Of a stretch of 64,000 bases of DNA, positions 47,701 to 54,978 are shown piece by piece. The translations under genes and the position numbers were made by a program. The notes beneath the pieces were generated by a model, which worked only from the letters and a program-made list of their open reading frames with translations, was not told where the DNA came from and searched no databases. Origin of the DNA: Bacteroidales bacterium (GTDB taxonomy: Bacteria; Bacteroidota; Bacteroidia; Bacteroidales; ML635J-15). The first letter of the stretch is position 1; each line of letters starts with the position of its first letter. Location of the stretch: NCBI GenBank assembly GCA_017651185.1, contig JAGCDJ010000025.1:62001-126000 (forward strand), in the 5' to 3' direction.

Positions 47701-49999
47701 TAGCACAGGTTATGCAATTCCAAATGCAAGGGTTGTCATCGGTAACGCGGTTGCATGGACAAACGAAAATGGCGAATATTCAATGTCGGCACCGAAGGGA
47801 CATCAACCGTTGTGGGTTTCGGCGGAAGATTATGCAACACATAGTGAAACTGTTGATGTTCTGCAGGATACGACATTTAGCTTTGAACTCTACTCGGCAC
47901 AGATTTCAATAGATGCCGAGGATATTTCGATAACTACCTATCCGTATATGACGCATTACGATTCCATAACAATTAGCAACACAGGTACAACACCGCTAAT
48001 TTGGAGTTCCGTTGCCGACTACGAAGGCATTGAACTTCTGCCCGAATCGGAAGAAACTCGCCACAACAGGAATTCACGGGCTCTCTGGGACAGCATACAG
48101 ACATTCACCACGCAGTTCAATGCAGAACAGGCAATAGCTACAGATGGATTCTTCATCTACACTTCGTCGTGGCAACGTCCGGGCGAATTCAACCGCTATA
48201 CACCCGATGGCGAGTATGTCGAAACATTCTTCATCGAGAATGTAGGTATGATTAGGAACCTGTCTTACGACGGAACATACTTCTATGGAACCGAGGCAAC
48301 CAACGTCATCTTCAAGCTTGACCTATACAACCAGATAGTTGTCGATAGCATCATTACCGACCTGAATAGCATACGTCACTGCTCGTTCAATAGGCAGAAT
48401 GGAAAACTGCTTGCCGGTGACTGGAACTCGCTCTATAGCATCGACACTGCTACTGGCGAATCGACACGGATACGCAACGACCTTACAAATGTCTATGGTT
48501 CTGCATTTGACAATCTCTCGCCAGGAGGTCCATACTTGTGGTTGTTCTCGCAGACCTCGCAGGACAACGGTCCGTCGGCGTATATAAGACAGTTCAGTCT
48601 CAGCGACGGCGATTTCACCGACAAGGCACACTATCTCGACGACATTGAAATAACCGATGCATCATTGGCTGGTGGCATCTGCGCATCGGCACAAATAATG
48701 GATGGCAAATACGTGCTGCTTGCAAATGTCCAGAACCCGTCGGGTAACAACACCATCGCCGTTTACGAAATAGGTCGCATCAACAACATGGTCACTACCG
48801 ACAGAAAGAGCGGCGAAATACAGCCAAACGAAAGCACGACGATTATAATAAGCGAATACGTAACCGAAACTGGCGAATTCAACGCTACAGTAAGATACCA
48901 TATCGCCAATGTTATAGGCGACCAGTCCGACGACCTGAATATTTCAGTTTCGGCAGTTATCCCAGAATGTGAAGCAGTACAGCAACTTACTGTTACAACC
49001 GACAACTACACTGTCGTAAACTTGAACTGGCAGTCAGTAGACCTTGACATCTACAACTCTGTTTCATACCTTGTTTTCTGTGACAATCTACAATATGCAA
49101 TCGATACCACAACAGATACTTCAATAACCATCGAAGGTCTGTCGGTTGGAGAACATTGCTTCAACGTCAGAGCATTGATGAATGGCGATTTCACTTGCAT
49201 ATCGCATCCTTCCGAAACAGTATGCGTTAACATTCTGGAGATTCCGTGCAACATACCGCTGGTTATGGATGTTAAGAGCGAAGGCGAAGCGATAACAATT
49301 TCGTGGAACTCGCCAGTGGGTGCCGATTATTTCAGCATCTACAAATACAATGAACCGCTTGCCGAGCATATCACCGAAACGACTTTCGTTGACACCGATG
49401 TAGTGCCCGAAACAAACTACTGCTATGTCCTCATTGCACACTTTGAGGATGGAGTATGCAACGAAATTTCGGCATCGGAATGCTTCACAATTGTTTCTGG
49501 CGTCTGCACCGAAGCTGCAGTATTGAATGCCGAAGTGATTGGAAATACTGTAATGCTCGAATGGACAGAAAGCAATGGCGCTATCAACTACAGGATTTTC
49601 AGAAACGATGTTTTTGTAGGCACAACCGATGGAACCTCCTACACTGACAAACCAAACTATGCAGGCAACTACTGCTATGTAGTTGAAAGCGACTGCGAAT
49701 ACGGAATGATAAACTTATCCAACGAAGAATGCGTATTTACCGATGCTATCGACGAATGGTCTGCTACTGAACTTAGCATATATCCAAACCCGACTAGCGG
49801 TCAGTTCTTCATCGAAGGACAACGCATTGCTACGGTAAGAATATACAATGTAGCAGGTCAACTTGTTGGTGAAATCGAAAATGTCGAAGACGAACGCATA
49901 ACCGTCAACTGCGAAAATTGGAACCCAGGACTGTACAATGTACAACTGATTTCCATCGAAGGACGGATTGCAACAAGGAAAATTTCGATTTCTAAATAA
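38786..49999 (+). CDS. Giant T9SS surface protein with FnIII/jelly-roll, FISUMP-like, GLUG and propeller modules (3737 aa)
   Basis: Signal peptide with a long basic n-region, ending FASFGQS (~38). An FnIII-like domain comes first, then three ~280-residue modules of FnIII plus jelly-roll (226-1090; 840-bp DNA period). Two domains begin YVDLGLPSNTYWAYANVG and YYVNLGLPSGTMWASTNIG (near 1187 and 1485). A fourth jelly-roll and a GLUG region (~1970-2305) follow. A Fibrobacter-paralogous-type (FISUMP-like) domain with IIIGDQIWMAENLRY and CPNGWHLPSDAEW lies at ~2700-2910. Then come a carboxypeptidase-regulatory domain (~2962), a propeller (~3070-3340), FnIII domains and the sorting domain (LSIYPNPTSGQFF to RKISISK). 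No catalytic site was seen. The C-terminal ~800 residues match the 3465-aa protein. Likely an adhesin or surface cargo. Confidence 0.9.
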   Translation: MRNIYKRELGKYISHKLFSKVAFSAILLFFTTFASFGQSIVLNQTTEITANSALISGSVTDIPDNSTAVVWFGTLENNMEAGPSGTVTDYEFSIELTGLQASTQYYYQVHITVDTEVLSDISSFTTTCSPENMCEISYSLSDSYGDGWNDNAINVVDVATNEVLATWTINSGSSATGSLSVCNGRKIRFEWVNGRYSDETSYQVYDATDGVIFSGSGSMSSPVTHIACPTCLNLKNLRVTEVTNESATIRWSERGSAQTWNIVVSTTELEQDVLNVSENIITATDSTYSLTGLSSSTEYYVYVRASCSNDDQSEWKSIVFNTRQIPATLPYTYGFEDATENANWTLSNYDQTNKWYIGTAASNGGEKGLYISNDGGTSNSYNTSSTSYVYCFREINLDNDGLYLIEFDWRAYGEGNYDNLKVFLIPTTHSPNLSAGESNGMAENYNTAPSGWMDAGNMSSYNNVSDWQRNSVEKELEAGSYYLVFFWKNDSSSGSNPPAAVDNINIMKITCPTIANLAVADITTESATISWSERGTAQTWNIVVSTTELEQDVLNISEDIITVTDSTYSLTGLSSSTEYYVYVRAFCSDDDQSDWISLLFHTKQIPATLPYACGFEDTTENDNWTLSNGDQTNKWHIGAAASNGGEKGLYISSSNDGSSNNYNIYSTSYVYAYRELNVEEDGLYYISFDWRAYGESYMDVLMTFLVPTTLNPDLSAGASNGMSGNSSNYPGGWINVGNMLLYSNSSDWQNLSAEKELEAGSYYLVFFWKNNGSSGSNPPAAIDNINFMKITCPKITNLAATDITTESATISWNERGSALTWNIVVSTTELEQDVLNISDNIITATDSTYSLTGLSASTDYYVYVRAFCSDDDQSVWKSINFKTRQFPATLPYTCDFEDAIENDKWTLENGTQTNKWYIGVPTDSSSDVNTTEGGVNGLYISNDGGASNTYSGTETRVYAYRDILIPDGASDLMLSFDWKAQGGLYSHEFLRVFWLNPDVVTATAGSNPPTVNGVNYDAAGQPGNYGSSAHEHWLSMQSTWQHEEMIISSNQFADMGNGDKIYRLYFHWRNIDRSSQPPAAVDNIRLEQIINPIVATSSASNIGGTSAILSGEILIHGASDIIERGFDYGTDPENLTENITSDDETNDFSVDVIGLDPNTIYYYRAYAYNSNGSGYGEIKSFKTHKLLNGYTYVDLGLPSNTYWAYANVGATYSQDYGNYYAWGEIEPKDTYDWSTYQHCNGSENTLTKYCNNSEYGYNGFTDDLTTLEESDDAANVSMGSFWRMPTHEEMEELYNNCTSTWTSINGVNGRLFTSRINGNSIFMPAAGSHYDSSFGEDGEYGFYGTSSLYSNIPYYSWLLNFYSGNCSIGSDSRHFGISVRAVYRPSPTVATNSSTDVTLTSATLHGRILNIGSSEIIERGFVYGTSRSNLTDTVQSEDVTNDFSVALTGLTNGTTYYYCAYATNSDFTSYGEIKSFSTPNGLLGDHYYVNLGLPSGTMWASTNIGAETPEDYGDYFAWGETEPKEEYNWDTYIYANGTTDEDQPLFTKYCNNSEYGNNGFTDNLTILESMDDAATANWGEEWRMPTKEDFEELFNNSTQQWTEQNGVRGCLITGNNGNSIFLPAAGHRNGTDLMETGADGYYWSSLYDTTVSYSAVDLNFWSSDYSVSSELRSYGLPVRAVYQVEPTVMDIDYEPYNCDFENAEENSNWILNNGRQTNKWHIGSAVNNGGEKSLYISNDFGENYSYNTGSTSYVYAYRKINITFADKYQFDFDRRVRGEGNYDLLRAFLVPDSIHPNLSGGIDNGMSSNYNTIPDGWIDISSTGIMSEQMGWKHSKSKLNIEPGLYYLTFFWKNDGGDGNTPPAAVDNVMVKRLPPFEVTTLVAPRTSTTATLGAEIVFDRETEIIQVGFAYGESESQLVDTLSMAYSENTFTRQLTGLTPQTTYYYQAFAKCDDMTVFGDVVSFRTKSNDTDGIIDNPLTIDNAEEWRTFAEAMQQSENQSTSTYKGFEIYNCGDDTYFKLTADIDLTDCDNTVVDKFSGHLNGDGNTVTIRFNEQLGAATAFNDLENAFVDSLNVLVPASFVVREDVATYGALCLNAKSSAISNCTTEVASEDVKVVSQNSGKFGGIVGNLINSSVVNCTNNLPIELSANSYVWVGGIVGSMEGSYVSRCINNAVIKGVYAGGIVGQILEATMPSNINIGDLFQNPFRDGQMLDAALISNLNAGNVTAQEMAGGMVASIGDGIVVVDKCMNIAEVFATNTGCSFVSIGGIVGYNPYATLTVSNCANYGSFPALSMQMGGLFGNGTASMNKNISVPQFSGVSAEGNMYNHVYATVVPSENDYDNTAISETDDFFDEQVCDLRVDSLRLKFRSRGTGKPTTEMVGSALESSFSTNWTYSAGLYPLPAGIPEDDRTTLARIPIYFQPYNAAAAVMEDFTLPTSISGHGAVTWESSNQNVISISGGTATVTRPDWDEPDVEVTLTATYEGLTKSFVLLVISPKAIPVHTEYSYIESDSVEMGGFFSSNTSGLSYLKEYGFLYSTKPNISDSTKVVSTNLSDEIHEETFNGRYFSYETDGFEPGRSYYYVAFASTADTTTYGEVNRFRTAGPPEVIIRRPIYRGTDYMQIIVDVESDDENEPEMYLYAGTDRDNLTMQEMIFQESDYHYYYSYFSDLQPETKYWFAAEITDSYGTRRSDTVAFYTYGTFIDDRDNTEYKSIIIGDQIWMAENLRYEGNIPLGQTANSTNPYRYYPNGEQGNVEGYGYLYNWTATMNGESSSKMNPSGVQGICPNGWHLPSDAEWQELNNELGSGIFDDAGAQMAGEDYLWENGKLTNSYYFGTSGFSALPAGNYLGNSYGYDNFEAGAAFWSATKCSNTEAIHYGPHYTRTDNMGYCGEYYYGYSIRCLKGTTIYAAFDTVIMCADHYTYLDTTYTESGDYLRRFFYEEYADTAYSLHLDIDDCYRMVSGVITDASTGYAIPNARVVIGNAVAWTNENGEYSMSAPKGHQPLWVSAEDYATHSETVDVLQDTTFSFELYSAQISIDAEDISITTYPYMTHYDSITISNTGTTPLIWSSVADYEGIELLPESEETRHNRNSRALWDSIQTFTTQFNAEQAIATDGFFIYTSSWQRPGEFNRYTPDGEYVETFFIENVGMIRNLSYDGTYFYGTEATNVIFKLDLYNQIVVDSIITDLNSIRHCSFNRQNGKLLAGDWNSLYSIDTATGESTRIRNDLTNVYGSAFDNLSPGGPYLWLFSQTSQDNGPSAYIRQFSLSDGDFTDKAHYLDDIEITDASLAGGICASAQIMDGKYVLLANVQNPSGNNTIAVYEIGRINNMVTTDRKSGEIQPNESTTIIISEYVTETGEFNATVRYHIANVIGDQSDDLNISVSAVIPECEAVQQLTVTTDNYTVVNLNWQSVDLDIYNSVSYLVFCDNLQYAIDTTTDTSITIEGLSVGEHCFNVRALMNGDFTCISHPSETVCVNILEIPCNIPLVMDVKSEGEAITISWNSPVGADYFSIYKYNEPLAEHITETTFVDTDVVPETNYCYVLIAHFEDGVCNEISASECFTIVSGVCTEAAVLNAEVIGNTVMLEWTESNGAINYRIFRNDVFVGTTDGTSYTDKPNYAGNYCYVVESDCEYGMINLSNEECVFTDAIDEWSATELSIYPNPTSGQFFIEGQRIATVRIYNVAGQLVGEIENVEDERITVNCENWNPGLYNVQLISIEGRIATRKISISK
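39468..42050 (+). repeat. Three tandem ~840-bp coding modules
   Basis: The marker GAATCGGCAACAATAAG recurs at about 39519, 40359 and 41201, giving periods of 840 and 842 bases. Copies 1 and 2 are near-identical over long stretches. Copy 3 matches for its FnIII half, but from about 41530 its jelly-roll half switches to a different, more G+C-rich sequence. Confidence 0.85.
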
Positions 50000-50017
50000 T
50001 TGATTAGTACCATTTTA

Positions 50018-50057
50018 TAGCGATTACTATTTTTCAAATAGTAGTCGCTATTTTTTT
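50018..50057. terminator. Bidirectional terminator after the 3737-aa gene
   Basis: TAGCGATTACTATTT (50018-50032) pairs with AAATAGTAGTCGCTA (50036-50050) with one G-T pair, followed by TTTTTTT. It overlaps the end of the convergent DUF6056-like gene. Confidence 0.88.
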
Positions 50058-51622
50058 ATCTAATTGATATTTGGGTAATTATTTCATCCTTATATTCCAT
50101 AACAGGCACTATGTAGTAGTCGTACCCGTCAATTTCTATGGCACAATCAAGCGAAACAGATGCTTCTCGAAGATAATCATACAGTCCAAAAAAGTTTCTT
50201 AACGACCTGTGCCAGTTGTGTGCAACTTCATACTCAACGTGACAATTAATTATGCTTTGGCTTGCTATTGAATCAGGAATCTGCAGGATATATGAGTCAT
50301 ACACGCAATATGCATATTGGTTTACCAATTCATATTTGTTTTCTGGCACACAGACATTTCCAAAATCATCTCTCTTTTCATATGCCAACGGATGAAAAAC
50401 AAGCTTGGGCAAATTGTATTTCTGGCAAATGCCATACCGCGCCCACGAATCTATCCTGATGGGATTTACCATACGATGTGGCGACTCTACAGTTTCAAAG
50501 CATACTTCACCACCAGACGCCCTAAGCGACTGCAATAGTTTTTCGTTCTTATCATATTGCTCAACACAACTATGCATGGCGTATGTATAATCGACAATAA
50601 AACTTATCGATAGCAATACCGAGATGTACCTCCTTAAAATATTTTAACGCAATCTTTAGGCATAAGATGGCTGCTATCAGTTCGGGGAAAAAAGTAGCAC
50701 GAGGCTCGGGGCGGAACACTATACTGCATGCAATAATGCTCCACAATAGTACCATTATTATAATGAAATTCTCACAGCAAAATTCCCTGGCACTTTCCTT
50801 ATTAACTAACCTTATGATTATTAAAGAAATAATCGATATGTAAACCGCCTTATACTGAGCCAATGTAAAAAGCATGGATTGAAGGAATGACCTTCCGCCA
50901 TAGTATATTTCAAACCTTTCATAATTTCCGGGAGCCAAGTACAGGAACAGCGCACCAATTGCAAATCCCGACAACATGACTATTGTATTTGCTGTGAATT
51001 TCCTTTCCCTGATAATCCACATCAGAATGCCACCGCCTATCGCGGCAGTTGACAAAACATGGGAAATTCCTGCCAGCAATGCAACCATGAAGAAAACTAT
51101 CTGCAAAAATATGGGCGAACGTTCCGGTGCAAAATTCAAGAAGCAATAAATGAACAATAGGCAGAAAAAACTATTCCACAAATAATTCAAACTTCCTGCA
51201 ACCCAGAGCATTGTCTCGCTTGGTACAGGACACACCCACCACCAAGCAAGCATAAACAATATTGGCGCCAGCAACGGAATTTGTTTTAACCTGCCGTTAG
51301 AGATTATCTTTGTGCATACAAGCACAAACAAGCCAAACATTAAGGTGTTTAGCAGATTGAAAACCGTTTTTGACGAAAAATATCCGCAGAACAAATGTCC
51401 CAAAAATGTAGGTATAACGGCACCGCTCCATTGCATGTAGAAGTCGGATGTAGCATCTAGTATTGTCGAAAGTTCGGAAAACCTTCCGCCGTAGTTTGCA
51501 TCATACCCGATACTGTAGTCATCGCTGAACCAGAATGTATATCTGTTTAGAAAATAGAACATTAGCATTGACAACGACAAAACAATAAACTTTGTCAAAC
51601 CGTGTATATTGCTAATTTTCAT
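50056..51622 (-). pseudogene. DUF6056-like polytopic membrane protein, broken by one frameshift
   Basis: The 5' part (51622 to about 50640) encodes ~8-10 membrane helices with an early FWFSDDYSIGYDANYGGRF and WVCPVPSETMLWVAGSLNY, typical of the DUF6056 family. These are possibly glycosyltransferase-C-like membrane proteins of unknown role. That frame runs out as YFKEVHLGIAIDKF. The adjacent frame continues naturally as ILRRYISVLLSISFIVDYTYAMHSC into a ~170-residue soluble tail ending DYYIVPVMEYK. A single-base indel near 50630-50650, in an AAATATTTTAA run, joins the two into ~521 aa. It is either a recent pseudogene, a sequencing error, or a slippage-expressed protein. The last 183 bases are duplicated at 55099. 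An upstream start at 51694 is possible but less likely. Confidence 0.7.
50091..50273 (-). repeat. Duplication R2: 3' end of the DUF6056-like gene
   Basis: From TATATTCCATAACAGG to TTGCTATTGAAT on the plus strand this matches 55099-55278 closely, with scattered substitutions and small indels. Confidence 0.88.
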
Positions 51623-51745
51623 TGTGAAATAGGTTGTTTTAAATTTCCGCAAACTGATATAATCAACAAAAGTATTGAAATTTATTTTTATCACCGATTA
51701 TTTCTTCACAAAAACTTTTCCTTCAAACCGATTAACGGGCATACC

Positions 51746-51882
51746 GTCGGCAAGCTCTACTGCAAGCAGGGCGACTGGATTCACGAAGGCGACACGATTA
51801 TGACAATTGTTACAGAATAAAAGTTTTTAAATGATTATAAAAAACGGCTACTGTTGCGATAACAATGGTAGCCGTTTTTTTT
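51746..51882 (+). repeat. Duplication R1': carboxyltransferase 3' end plus terminator
   Basis: It encodes TVGKLYCKQGDWIHEGDTIM up to the same stop, then AAAGTTTTT and a CGGCTAC...GTAGCCG hairpin with a T tract (51845-51880). There is no upstream enzyme sequence, so it is a gene fragment. A second small AGCGATTA/TAATCGCT hairpin follows at 51893-51919. The rest of 51695-52032 holds only the promoter of the next operon. Confidence 0.9.
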
Positions 51883-51998
51883 GATTAAACTAAGCGATTA
51901 CATATAATTAATAATCGCTAGTGCTGTTTTTATCTATTACATTTTTACGTATATAAAATTATTTTTAAAAAGTATATAATAAGTTGCAAAAAAAATAT

Positions 51999-52006
51999 TA
52001 ATTTTG
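51999..52006 (+). promoter_or_regulatory. -7 promoter box for the secreted protein/TIR operon
   Basis: TAATTTTG, 26 bases before the ATG at 52033. Confidence 0.6.
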
Positions 52007-52032
52007 TAGGGTCGTTAATTAATAAATTTTTT

Positions 52033-53607
52033 ATGAAAAAACTTTTTTTGAAAGTCGTAACCATTTTTATGATGGTTCTTATACAGCTAACTAGCTGGGC
52101 GCAAGTTGAAAGCGGACTGCATCTTGGATCGCTGGAATTTTTAAATTCTGCGCAGATGGAAATGGAAAAAAGAACTCTATATGAGAATATATTTCCAATA
52201 TTTGATGATATTCCAAAATATATTATCGACAGAGTAGGCGGTGTCGCTTTTATTCAGACAGCAACCCCTGCTATGGAAGTTAAATCCATCGAATTGGGCT
52301 GCGATAAAGACAAAAATGCAGCATACGTGATAGTTAATGGTGAAAAATGCCCAATTCCTTTGCCGGTGTGGCAACTACAACCAATAGTTGAGTTTGCGAA
52401 CGATGAAAAAAACAATGCTGCTGTTTCAATTTATGGGGAATATTTTGGAAAATGCATGATTGTATACCATAATGCATTTTTGGATAATCTTTTGGGATTG
52501 AGAATATTACAATCCGATTTGCTGCTTTTTGAAAAAGATGCAGTACTTGAACTGCCTGCAGATAAAACGGATAATTATGTAATGGCCGACTCTGAGCATG
52601 CCAAATTCCTAGATTTTAAGAATGAAAAAGAAAAACGAAACAATATATTTAACAAACTAATTCAATATTATGCAGGCGAGTATGAAACATATATTCTTTC
52701 TGATTTTGAACAGCAAATATCTTTTAGCGTCAAGAACAAAACTGTAACAATGTTTGGAACTCCTTATTATCGGTTTTATGGTAAGGACAAATATGATCAG
52801 TGGTGTTTTAAATCATCACCGACTGATTCCCTAAAAATGCATTGGAATGATGTGTATGCCATGAATCCTGTAGTTATGGATGCTGTGCTAAATACTTGCC
52901 AGTGGTCCGCATTCTTTAGATATGCAAAAAAAATTAATAGTGCAAACTGGAGTGCTTTTATCAAAAATGTGAAGGATTTACAATATGATGCCCCAATTGT
53001 TAGTACTCCAATTAGCTATTACAGAAATTACGATGAAATTTTAAATGCTTATAATACTTTAAAAAATACGAGAAACGATTCATTGTATTACTATAAAAAA
53101 TATAACAACGAGTTATATAATGAATATAACAAATGTGAAAAAGAATTTGATAAATTCTTAAATATGGAAGTAAAAAAACGAAAGGATTATCTTTCTATGA
53201 TGAGAGAATTTGAAACACTAAAACAAACATTTAATGAAATTGATGAAAATTGTTTTAAAATTTGTGTTGATTTATTATTTATACATTCTATTAACATTGA
53301 CGAAATCTATACCCAAGATACAATACTAATACGGGAACTACAAAAAAAAGAAAAATATATAAAAATCCAATACTCAATGTATCGTAGTATGTGGAATAAT
53401 CTAAAAATAAATCAATATATTATTGATTATTATGATAAAATTATTGAAGATTTGGATAATATATATATAAATATTAAAGATTTGGAAAAAAGTGAAATGG
53501 ATTTATACAATAAATGTAAAGATATATCATCCAAATGCAAACAAAAAGTAGATGAGTGCAATAATCTGTTAAATAATTATCAAGAAATAATTAAAAAAAG
53601 AAAATAA
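52033..53607 (+). CDS. Secreted protein with C-terminal coiled coil, unknown function, partner of a TIR-TPR protein
   Basis: I do not recognise the family. The N-terminus MKKLFLKVVTIFMMVLIQL then TSWAQVE is a clear type I signal peptide (cleavage near residue 24). Residues ~60-310 are mixed alpha/beta with VGGVAFIQTATPAMEVKSI, AVSIYGEYFGKCMIVYHNAF and MFGTPYYRFYGKD. From ~345 to 524 the sequence is almost all charged, Tyr/Asn/Lys/Glu-rich helix, probably a long coiled coil. The DNA of this part is very AT-rich, unlike the neighbouring core genes. There is no T9SS sorting domain or lipobox, so a periplasmic location is likeliest. The TIR-TPR gene starts 8 bases after its stop, implying co-expression. 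Confidence 0.75.
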   Translation: MKKLFLKVVTIFMMVLIQLTSWAQVESGLHLGSLEFLNSAQMEMEKRTLYENIFPIFDDIPKYIIDRVGGVAFIQTATPAMEVKSIELGCDKDKNAAYVIVNGEKCPIPLPVWQLQPIVEFANDEKNNAAVSIYGEYFGKCMIVYHNAFLDNLLGLRILQSDLLLFEKDAVLELPADKTDNYVMADSEHAKFLDFKNEKEKRNNIFNKLIQYYAGEYETYILSDFEQQISFSVKNKTVTMFGTPYYRFYGKDKYDQWCFKSSPTDSLKMHWNDVYAMNPVVMDAVLNTCQWSAFFRYAKKINSANWSAFIKNVKDLQYDAPIVSTPISYYRNYDEILNAYNTLKNTRNDSLYYYKKYNNELYNEYNKCEKEFDKFLNMEVKKRKDYLSMMREFETLKQTFNEIDENCFKICVDLLFIHSINIDEIYTQDTILIRELQKKEKYIKIQYSMYRSMWNNLKINQYIIDYYDKIIEDLDNIYINIKDLEKSEMDLYNKCKDISSKCKQKVDECNNLLNNYQEIIKKRK

Positions 53608-53615
53608 CGGGAAGG

Positions 53616-54962
53616 ATGGATGTATTTCTAAGTTATTCGTGGAAAGATAGGCAGATTGCCAAGCGCTTGTATGACGACCTAAAAAATTCGGGGGTGAAAA
53701 TATGGCGAGACCAAATTGATGGAGATCCTGTCGCCGATTTCAAGAATGAATTTCTGCATAAAATTGATGAATGCCAATATTTTATACTATTGGATAGTCC
53801 TAACTACAGAAGTATCCACAAGTCAAAGTCGGAACACTGGTGCTTGGAAGAAGTCAAGCGATGCTTAGATAACCAAAAAAACAAAGAGTATCCAAAAATA
53901 ATTGTCTGCCTTCTGGAAAAGGATGGCAAATGGCGTAAACAATTCCCATACGATGACTTTAAATCCGCATTCGAGAAAGTAAATGCTTTAAAATTCATAC
54001 AATTATACTATTCAGAATATGACAATTCGGGTATATACGACCTAGCTCTAAACAAAATATCGGCATTGCTAGGTACAAGTTACCAGGATTGGCATTCTAT
54101 TCCTACCATGCGTGATCTGGAGGATGAATTGAATGCGGAAAATAATAAAAACCACGAACTTGGAAATACATTATTGGATGATGCCACTGAAAACATTATT
54201 GTGAAAGGATATGAAATAATACACAGCAAAATAGAAAAGCACTATCCTAATATCAACGAATCGTTTGAAGTTTGGTTAAAAGATTGCCATCATTCTGGTA
54301 CCAAATTGTTTTTCCCGGAATGGACCTATGCCGTATGGCTTATAAATCAACCTGGGTATGATAAGGAAAAAGCTTATCATTATTTTGATATATTGACTAC
54401 AGAATATCCAGACGACCCGAGAGGATTCAGAGGAAAAGGAGGAGTTTTGAAGGATAAAGCTGACGATTTTTACAATAAGAATGATTACGCCATGTCAACA
54501 TATTATTACGAAAAATCGCTTGAATCCCTTTTGGAAGCCGAACGATTGTTGCTTCTTCCAGAGAAACAACACCAAAGAAAAATTTGTATGTTTGGAGTGC
54601 TTTATAATATTGGAACATTGCTCCACATTATAAGGTATTATCATCAAGCTTGGGATTATTGGGAAAAAGCATTGGCACTTATGCAAGAAGAAGGCCGCTT
54701 TTATGATGACCTGGTTGAGAATATTTTTATTCTAAGAATTAGTAACCTGCATCACGATGCAGATGCTATTTTGCAATGGCTTCAAGAATTACAAAAGATG
54801 TATATTTTGGAACCCGTTATTTATAAGTGCATGGGGATGTGTTACAAAATTTTGAATAAGGTAAACGATGCTGTACTTTCTTTTGAAAAAGCTTATAGTT
54901 TACAACCAGATATGGATAATCTCAATTATTTGACCCAAGCAAGAAAAAGTATTAATAATTAA
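53616..54962 (+). CDS. TIR domain protein with TPR-like C-terminal repeats
   Basis: 448 aa. The TIR domain spans 1-~130: VFLSYSWKDRQIAKRLYDDL (strand A and helix A), WRDQIDGDP (BB loop), and SEHWCLEEVKRCL, where Glu79 in WCxxE sits at the position of the NADase catalytic glutamate of active TIR enzymes. The remainder is helical with TPR-like repeats (YHYFDILTTEYPDDPRGFRGKG; YYEKSLESLLEAERLL; AVLSFEKAYSLQPDMDNLNYL). Bacterial TIR proteins often deplete NAD+ in anti-phage abortive infection or make signalling nucleotides. The TPRs may sense a partner or ligand. Being 8 bases behind a gene for a secreted protein is unusual. The defence role is inferred. Confidence 0.85.
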   Translation: MDVFLSYSWKDRQIAKRLYDDLKNSGVKIWRDQIDGDPVADFKNEFLHKIDECQYFILLDSPNYRSIHKSKSEHWCLEEVKRCLDNQKNKEYPKIIVCLLEKDGKWRKQFPYDDFKSAFEKVNALKFIQLYYSEYDNSGIYDLALNKISALLGTSYQDWHSIPTMRDLEDELNAENNKNHELGNTLLDDATENIIVKGYEIIHSKIEKHYPNINESFEVWLKDCHHSGTKLFFPEWTYAVWLINQPGYDKEKAYHYFDILTTEYPDDPRGFRGKGGVLKDKADDFYNKNDYAMSTYYYEKSLESLLEAERLLLLPEKQHQRKICMFGVLYNIGTLLHIIRYYHQAWDYWEKALALMQEEGRFYDDLVENIFILRISNLHHDADAILQWLQELQKMYILEPVIYKCMGMCYKILNKVNDAVLSFEKAYSLQPDMDNLNYLTQARKSINN

Positions 54963-54978
54963 TTGATTGATTTTTTCT

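Noticed and set aside
51602..51820. 72-codon frame containing KLYCKQGDWIHEG as a small biotinyl protein
   Set aside because: Only the last ~26 codons are homologous; the rest is the antisense leader of the DUF6056-like gene, so it is a duplicated fragment.
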